64,000 nucleotides of DNA, from NCBI GenBank assembly GCA_945889195.1, contig CAMDBB010000001.1, positions 186,001-250,000 of the forward strand, written 5' to 3'. Position numbers and translations under genes: made by a program. The DNA comes from Bifidobacterium breve (GTDB taxonomy: Bacteria; Actinomycetota; Actinomycetes; Nanopelagicales; Nanopelagicaceae). The number at the start of each line of letters is the position of its first letter. The stretch's first letter is position 1. Positions 59,396 to 64,000 of the stretch are shown piece after piece. The notes below the pieces were generated by a model. That model was given only the letters and a program-made list of their open reading frames with translations, had not been told where the DNA came from and made no database searches.

Positions 59396-62107
59396 CTAGG
59401 CGCGCTTCTTTTCGCGCATCTCGAAGACCTGAATGATGTCTCCGACTTGAAGATCTGCACCCTTGCCGACACCGATACCGCACTCAAAGCCCTCGCGGAC
59501 TTCGGTGGCATCATCCTTAAATCGCTTGAGAGATTCGATAGTGACCTCTTCTGCGATTGTTGCACCGGCACGAATAACGCGCGCCTTTGCATTGCGCTTG
59601 ATAGTTCCATCGGTAACGATAGAACCAGCAATTGTGCCGACCTTTGAAGATTTGAAGAGATCGCGGACCTCAGCGTTACCAAGAATGACTTCTTCGTACT
59701 CTGGCTTAAGAAGACCCTTAAGTGAGAGCTCGATTTCTTCAATCGCGTTATAGATAACGGAGTAGAAGCGAACTTCAACGCCTTCTTGATCTGCAAATAT
59801 TGCAGTCTGTGGTTCAGGCTTGACGTTAAAGCCGATAACAACAGCAGTTGAGGCAGATGCCAGAGTGATATCGCTCTTGGTGATTGCACCAACACCGCGG
59901 TGGATAACGCGAAGGTCAACTTCAGCGCCGACATCAAGCTGCATCAACGCATCTTCGAGCGCTTCTACCGAACCTGATACGTCACCCTTAAGAATAAGGT
60001 TGAGAGTTGAGATCTTGGACTGTTCCATAAAGTCTTCCAGTGAGACCTTCTTACGCGCCTTAGCAAGCTGTGCATTTCGCTCAGCTGCCTGACGCTTCTC
60101 AGCAATCTGACGCGCTGTGCGATCTTCATCGGCAACAAGGAAGGTATCTCCAGCGTTCGGTACAGAGGTAAATCCGAGTACCTGTACTGGACGAGATGGC
60201 CCCGCCTCTTCAACGCTGGCACCGTGCTCATCGAGCATTGCACGCACACGTCCGAATGAACCACCGGCAACGATGGCATCTCCAACGCGCAGAGTTCCAC
60301 GTTGTACCAAGACAGTTGCAACTGGTCCACGACCACGATCGAGGTGAGCTTCGATAGCAACACCGCGAGCATCATCTTCAGCAACTGCGCGAAGATCGAT
60401 AGCTGCATCTGCAGTAAGGAGAATTGAGTCAATCAAATCATTGATTCCAGTACCTGCTTTAGCTGAGACGTTTACGAAGATTGTGTCTCCGCCGTACTCT
60501 TCAGCGACCAAGTTGTACTCAGTTAATTGCTGGCGGACCTTATCTGGGTTGGCGCCTTCCTTATCAACCTTGTTGACTGCAACAACGATAGGAACATCAG
60601 CTGCTTGAGCGTGGTTAAGCGCTTCAATGGTCTGTGGCATCACACCGTCATCGGCTGCAACAACGAGTACTGCGATATCGGTGACCTTGGCACCACGAGC
60701 ACGCATTGCGGTAAAAGCTTCGTGGCCTGGTGTATCGATAAAGGTAATCGCACGGTTTGTACCGTTGTGATCATGGTGAATTTGGTAAGCACCAATGTGC
60801 TGTGTAATTCCACCTGCTTCAGATTGGACAACCTCAGTCTGGCGAATCGCATCGAGCAAGCGAGTCTTACCGTGGTCAACGTGGCCCATCACGGTTACTA
60901 CTGGTGGGCGAGGAGTGAGGTTCTCTTCATCAAAATCAGCTAACTCTGCAGCGAGATCGATATCAAAGCCCTGCAACAATTCGCGGTCTTCTTCTTCAGG
61001 AGAGACAACTTCGATGACATATCCAAGTTGTGCGCCAAGAATTTCAAAGGTGTCTGCATCAACTGATTGAGTTGCAGTCACCATTTCACCAAGGTGGAAG
61101 AGCGCTGAAACTAACGCTGCTGGATCTGCGCCAATTCTCTCGGCGAAATCTGCAAGGGATGAGCCACGACGCATACGGATTTTGGTTGAACCATCTCCGT
61201 GCGGAACGACTGCGCCACCCAACTTCGGTGCCTGCATATTGTCGAACTCTTCACGTAATACTTTACGTGACTTCTGCTTACGCTTTGAAGATTTACTTGC
61301 ATTCTTTCCAAATGCACCTGCAGTACCGCCACGACCTGGGCCGCGATTAGGACCGCCACCACCTGGACGCGCTGGACCACCTGGCGCTGCGCCAGTTGTT
61401 GCACCTTGTGAACGATATGGACCTTGCGTTGATGGTGCTCCACCAGTGCGTGGTGGGTAATTTCCTGTACCTGTTCCAGTTGTTGGAGGGCGTTGTCCTC
61501 CAGGACGCGCTGCAAAACCAGGACGTACAGAACCAGGTCGTGCACCTGCCATACCTGGACGTGGCGCACCTGTGCCTTGTGGACGTTGTGGTGGACGCGG
61601 AACTGCGCCACCTGTTGAAAATGGATTGTTACCAGGACGTGGTGGGCGTGGAAGTGCGCCACCTGTTGAAAATGGATTGTTCCCAGGACGTGGAGCCGCT
61701 GGTGTTGTTGGTGTTGGAGCCGCTGGTGTTGGAGCCGCCGGCGTTGCCGATGCTGCTGCAGATGCAGCCTTTGCCTCATCTTGCGCAACCTTTTCAGCAT
61801 CGCGAGATGCCTTAAGCGCTGCAAGATCAACGCCGAGTTCAGCTGCAAGTTCAGCAGCGAGCTCTGGATTTACTTCGGCGGTCTTCTTTGAGGCAGCGGT
61901 CTTCTTGGCAGCTGCCTTCTTGACAGGTTTTTTCTCTTCTACTGGTTTGGCATCGGGATAAAGCGCAATTAACTTGCGAACGACCGGTGCTTCAACTGTT
62001 GATGATGCTGAGCGAACGAATTCACCCATCTCTTGGAGTTTGGCAAGGACTTCCTTGCTCTCCATACCGAGTTGTTTTGCCAACTCATGTACGCGGACCT
62101 TTGACAC
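59396..62107 (-). CDS. infB: Translation initiation factor IF-2
   Basis: 903 residues. N-terminal IF2-N helix ([21 protein letters not shown]); about 250 residues of Ala/Pro- then Gly/Pro/Arg-rich low complexity, including a duplicated 17-residue unit; then the G domain with [30 protein letters not shown] and NKVDKEG; and domains II-IV. GTG start with AGGAG 4-5 bases upstream. Delivers initiator tRNA to the 30S P site. ylxR, normally between nusA and infB, is absent. Confidence 0.97.
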   Translation of the reverse strand: MSKVRVHELAKQLGMESKEVLAKLQEMGEFVRSASSTVEAPVVRKLIALYPDAKPVEEKKPVKKAAAKKTAASKKTAEVNPELAAELAAELGVDLAALKASRDAEKVAQDEAKAASAAASATPAAPTPAAPTPTTPAAPRPGNNPFSTGGALPRPPRPGNNPFSTGGAVPRPPQRPQGTGAPRPGMAGARPGSVRPGFAARPGGQRPPTTGTGTGNYPPRTGGAPSTQGPYRSQGATTGAAPGGPARPGGGGPNRGPGRGGTAGAFGKNASKSSKRKQKSRKVLREEFDNMQAPKLGGAVVPHGDGSTKIRMRRGSSLADFAERIGADPAALVSALFHLGEMVTATQSVDADTFEILGAQLGYVIEVVSPEEEDRELLQGFDIDLAAELADFDEENLTPRPPVVTVMGHVDHGKTRLLDAIRQTEVVQSEAGGITQHIGAYQIHHDHNGTNRAITFIDTPGHEAFTAMRARGAKVTDIAVLVVAADDGVMPQTIEALNHAQAADVPIVVAVNKVDKEGANPDKVRQQLTEYNLVAEEYGGDTIFVNVSAKAGTGINDLIDSILLTADAAIDLRAVAEDDARGVAIEAHLDRGRGPVATVLVQRGTLRVGDAIVAGGSFGRVRAMLDEHGASVEEAGPSRPVQVLGFTSVPNAGDTFLVADEDRTARQIAEKRQAAERNAQLAKARKKVSLEDFMEQSKISTLNLILKGDVSGSVEALEDALMQLDVGAEVDLRVIHRGVGAITKSDITLASASTAVVIGFNVKPEPQTAIFADQEGVEVRFYSVIYNAIEEIELSLKGLLKPEYEEVILGNAEVRDLFKSSKVGTIAGSIVTDGTIKRNAKARVIRAGATIAEEVTIESLKRFKDDATEVREGFECGIGVGKGADLQVGDIIQVFEMREKKRA
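61604..61693. repeat. 51-bp in-frame duplication inside infB
   Basis: A 39-bp block at 61604-61642 recurs at 61655-61693 with one substitution (period 51 bp = 17 codons), encoding two copies of [11 protein letters not shown](L/V)PRPP. It lies in the disordered Gly/Pro/Arg linker. The near-identity suggests a recent slippage-type duplication that may vary in copy number among strains. Confidence 0.75.
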
Positions 62108-62228
62108 ATTTCTCCTGTCTTGGCCCGCATTAAAACTTGTGGGATGCGAGCCCTAGTTGTTCGACCTCATGATGTAAACGAGCTCATTTGAGTTTCATAT
62201 CTTTCGCATCCATTTCATTTGTGCCCCA

Positions 62229-62244
62229 CGGTATGTAAGTACCG
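62229..62244 (-). promoter_or_regulatory. Small hairpin in the infB leader
   Basis: CGGTA-TGTAAG-TACCG, a 5-bp stem about 120 bp before the infB start. It follows a TAGACT element (minus strand) that could be a -10 box. Function unknown; it supports a separate infB leader transcript. Confidence 0.3.
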
Positions 62245-62266
62245 AAGGCGATGTGCCGAGTCTACC

Positions 62267-62290
62267 GAATAGGCGGGAAATTCCCTATTC
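62267..62290 (-). terminator. Hairpin directly after nusA
   Basis: GAATAGG and CCTATTC (7-bp arms, 10-nt loop with inner GGAA/TTCC pairing) begin 10 bases after the nusA stop. No U-tract follows, so it may be a weak or factor-aided terminator, or a processing site between nusA and infB. The whole 193-bp spacer has no open reading frame. Confidence 0.4.
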
Positions 62291-62300
62291 CACACCATAT

Positions 62301-63278
62301 TTACGCGGTCGGTGCGGGGGTATCTGGATGGATATCGATACGCCATCCGGTCAGACGTGCGGCAAGTCGGGCATTCTGCCCATCTTTACCGATAGCGAGT
62401 GAGAGTTGGTAATCAGGAACTATCACCTTGGCAGAACGCGTTGCTTCATCAACAATCTCAACGCTTGTTACCTTTGCAGGTGCGAGTGCACTGGCTACAA
62501 ACTTTGCAGGATCATCATCGAAATCAACGATATCTATCTTCTCGCCATTGAGTTCATCCATAACAGCGCGCGAACGAGCGCCCATTGGCCCAATCAGAGA
62601 ACCCTTTGGCGATACGCCAGCGCGATGTGAACGCACTGCAATCTTGGTGCGATGTCCTGCTTCACGTGCCACCGCCATGATTTCAACGATGCGATCTTTG
62701 ATTTCAGGAACTTCAAGTGCAAAGAGTTGCTTGACCAAAGCTGGGTGGCTACGAGAAAGCATGATCTCGGGGCCCTTCATTCCTTGCTTAACTTCTACGA
62801 CAAAGCACTTAATGCGATCGCCATGTGTGTATACCTCACCTGGCACCTGTTCTTGCGGAGGAATACGACCTTCGATGCGACCGAGGTTGACGTTAATCAT
62901 CTTTGGATCGCGACCTTGTTGAATAATGCCTGAGACGATATCGCCCACTGTTGCAGTGAACTCTCCGACGATTTCGGCATCGTTGCTTGCGCGCATCTGC
63001 TGCTTGATCACTTGGCGCGCAGTAGAGGTTGTCACTTTAGAGAAACCTTCAGGTGAATCTACCTCTTCGCTGATGCGCTCACCCAGTTCATTAAAGACGG
63101 GGACGAAGATCTGAATCTCTCCAGTTTCGCGGTTAAGTCTTGCTTGCGCGTAACGATTAGGCTCTTGCGTTTCACCGTATGCAGTAAGAACTCCAGCTTC
63201 GATCACCTGAATCAGTGGCTCAAGCGGCATCGCTTTCTCGGTAGTGAGGTGAACAAGAGCTGCCATATCTACATGCAT
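62301..63278 (-). CDS. nusA: Transcription termination/antitermination protein NusA
   Basis: 325 residues, the short actinobacterial form. N-terminal RNA-polymerase-binding domain, S1 domain (about 105-180), then KH1 (RAGVSPKGSLIGPMGARSRA) and KH2 (DYQLSLAIGKDGQNARLAARL). The E. coli acidic repeats are absent. The ATG overlaps the rimP stop as TAATG; an ATG at codon 5 is the alternative. Confidence 0.96.
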   Translation of the reverse strand: MHVDMAALVHLTTEKAMPLEPLIQVIEAGVLTAYGETQEPNRYAQARLNRETGEIQIFVPVFNELGERISEEVDSPEGFSKVTTSTARQVIKQQMRASNDAEIVGEFTATVGDIVSGIIQQGRDPKMINVNLGRIEGRIPPQEQVPGEVYTHGDRIKCFVVEVKQGMKGPEIMLSRSHPALVKQLFALEVPEIKDRIVEIMAVAREAGHRTKIAVRSHRAGVSPKGSLIGPMGARSRAVMDELNGEKIDIVDFDDDPAKFVASALAPAKVTSVEIVDEATRSAKVIVPDYQLSLAIGKDGQNARLAARLTGWRIDIHPDTPAPTA

Positions 63279-63754
63279 TACTTGTCACCATCTTTGCGAT
63301 TAAACTCAATTTCAACAGTTGCGCGCTTAATGTCTGAAAAGGCAACGTCAACGCGCTTGACTTCCTTCTTCTCAAGATAAGAGAGCGTCACGCTCGTTTC
63401 TGTGGATTCTTCAATACGTCCGGTAATGGTTGCGCCATCGCCCTTAACGACTTTGAGCAAGCGACCGTGATTCTTAACGAAGTGGCGGGGCGCAGTAAGT
63501 GGACGATCGACACCAGGGGATGTGACTTCAAGAGTAAACGGGGTATCCCCCATAAAGGCAGCTTCATCCAGCAACTCTGAGATTGCGCGAGAAACGGCGG
63601 TCACTTGATCTAAATTAAGAGATGCGGGTCCATCGACGATGCAGGTAACTATGCGATGTTTGCCAGGTGAGACTAATTGGACTTCTTCAAGGAATAAACC
63701 TTGGGCTTCAACTGCGGGTGTAACCAGTTGAGAGATTTGATCTGTGATTGCCAC
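63278..63754 (-). CDS. rimP: Ribosome maturation factor RimP
   Basis: 158 residues. N-terminal alpha/beta domain (VTPAVEAQGLFLEEVQL, LEVTSPGVDRPLTAPRHF) and C-terminal SH3-like barrel. Needed for 30S assembly. Coupled to nusA by a one-base overlap. 44 bp after the TauE/SafE gene. Confidence 0.95.
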   Translation of the reverse strand: MAITDQISQLVTPAVEAQGLFLEEVQLVSPGKHRIVTCIVDGPASLNLDQVTAVSRAISELLDEAAFMGDTPFTLEVTSPGVDRPLTAPRHFVKNHGRLLKVVKGDGATITGRIEESTETSVTLSYLEKKEVKRVDVAFSDIKRATVEIEFNRKDGDK

Positions 63755-63798
63755 GATGAGCCTTTCTTATTCAATTGTTATTGAGTTTTGTTACTGCT

Positions 63799-64000
63799 TT
63801 AGAACAGGTCAAATAATACCCTGACTATGAGTGCAAAGGTGACCACCAGATAGAACTTACGAACAAAGTCAGAACCTCGGCGAATCGCGACATGCGAACC
63901 AATGATTCCTCCCGCCAAATTACAGATACCAACTGCAAGGCCCACCACCCACATAATCGAGCCGCTGATACCAAAGACAAGGATTGATGCAAAGTTGGTC
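63799..64000 (-). CDS. TauE/SafE-family (DUF81) permease, C-terminal fragment cut by the window edge
   Basis: About 67 C-terminal codons visible, translated directly from the minus strand: two hydrophobic stretches flank GGIIGSHVAIRRGSDFVRKFYLVV and the protein ends LFDLF. This Gly-rich turn and RRG(S)xFVR pattern is typical of the sulfite/organosulfur exporter family. Substrate unknown. Confidence 0.8.
   Translation of the reverse strand, partial: TNFASILVFGISGSIMWVVGLAVGICNLAGGIIGSHVAIRRGSDFVRKFYLVVTFALIVRVLFDLF

Noticed and set aside
61111-61848. 245-codon minus-strand frame rich in His and Gln
   Set aside because: Alternative frame of the infB low-complexity region; it exists only because of its repetitive codons.
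62428-62922. 164-codon plus-strand open frame
   Set aside because: Antisense shadow of nusA with no homology visible.

Overview
The window is a dense, almost entirely coding stretch of an actinobacterial chromosome. The evidence is gene content and order: two TrkA proteins beside DUF3159, dut, DUF3093 and DUF4193; hflX-dapF-miaA-miaB; amtB-glnB-glnD; a SepIVA-like protein with yceD-rpmF-rnc-smc-ftsY; HU with a lysine-rich tail next to leuCD and an IclR regulator; DUF3046 near recA-recX; clgR-cinA-pgsA-rimO; ftsK-rnj-dapA-thyX; and pnp-rpsO-ribF-truB-rbfA-infB-nusA-rimP. From memory, most of these blocks also occur in mycobacteria and streptomycetes. Base composition is moderate rather than high in GC, spacers are usually under 100 bp, and 4-base ATGA and TAATG overlaps are frequent. 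This fits a streamlined lineage such as the freshwater acI group (Nanopelagicales). That placement is an inference, not a measurement. I saw no insertion sequence, prophage, CRISPR array, tRNA or rRNA.

Layout. 1-6.7 kb: aconitase (cut by the window edge), a TrmA/RlmD-type RNA methyltransferase, the TrkA pair, DUF3159, dut, a thioesterase, DUF3093 and DUF4193. 6.8-16 kb: hflX, dapF, miaA, miaB, an acyl-ACP desaturase, trmD-rimM-khpA-rpsP, ffh. 16-20 kb: the nitrogen module glnD, glnB, amtB. 20-30 kb: ftsY, smc, rnc, rpmF, yceD, sepIVA-like, coaD, rsmD, recG. 30-37.8 kb: rpmB, thiL, a small Lrp-type domain protein, ddl-gpsA-plsC, HU, leuD-leuC and the divergent IclR regulator. 37.8-41.2 kb: recX-recA, yaaA, a hydrolase, DUF3046. 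41.2-51 kb: TetR, clgR, cinA, pgsA, rimO, a RodZ-like protein, ftsK, rnj, dapA, thyX. 51-54.4 kb: azlCD, a glutaredoxin-like protein, dapB, an M16 peptidase. 54.4-64 kb: pnp, rpsO, ribF, truB, rbfA, infB, nusA, rimP and a partial TauE/SafE permease. Nearly everything lies on the minus strand. No gene-free stretch exceeds 300 bp; the longest are about 240-250 bp (upstream of HU and of recA).

Functionally this is a core-information region. It covers translation and RNA processing, chromosome segregation and SRP targeting, recombination and SOS repair, lysine/peptidoglycan precursors (dapA, dapB, dapF, ddl), phospholipid synthesis (gpsA, plsC, pgsA), nitrogen sensing and leucine synthesis.

The most interesting material is in expression signals. 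recX has no ATG, GTG or TTG in its full-length frame and appears to start at an ATT that overlaps the recA stop codon as TAATT. rnc appears to start at a CTG two bases after the rpmF stop. recA has a RecA-NDp-type (PafBC) promoter beside a LexA box. amtB carries GlnR-like half-site pairs. The rpmB leader contains a terminator-like hairpin, and the rpmB terminator lies inside the 3' end of thiL. HU, pnp, leuC/IclR and the RodZ-like gene are preceded by inverted repeats. I did not find a novel multi-gene system.
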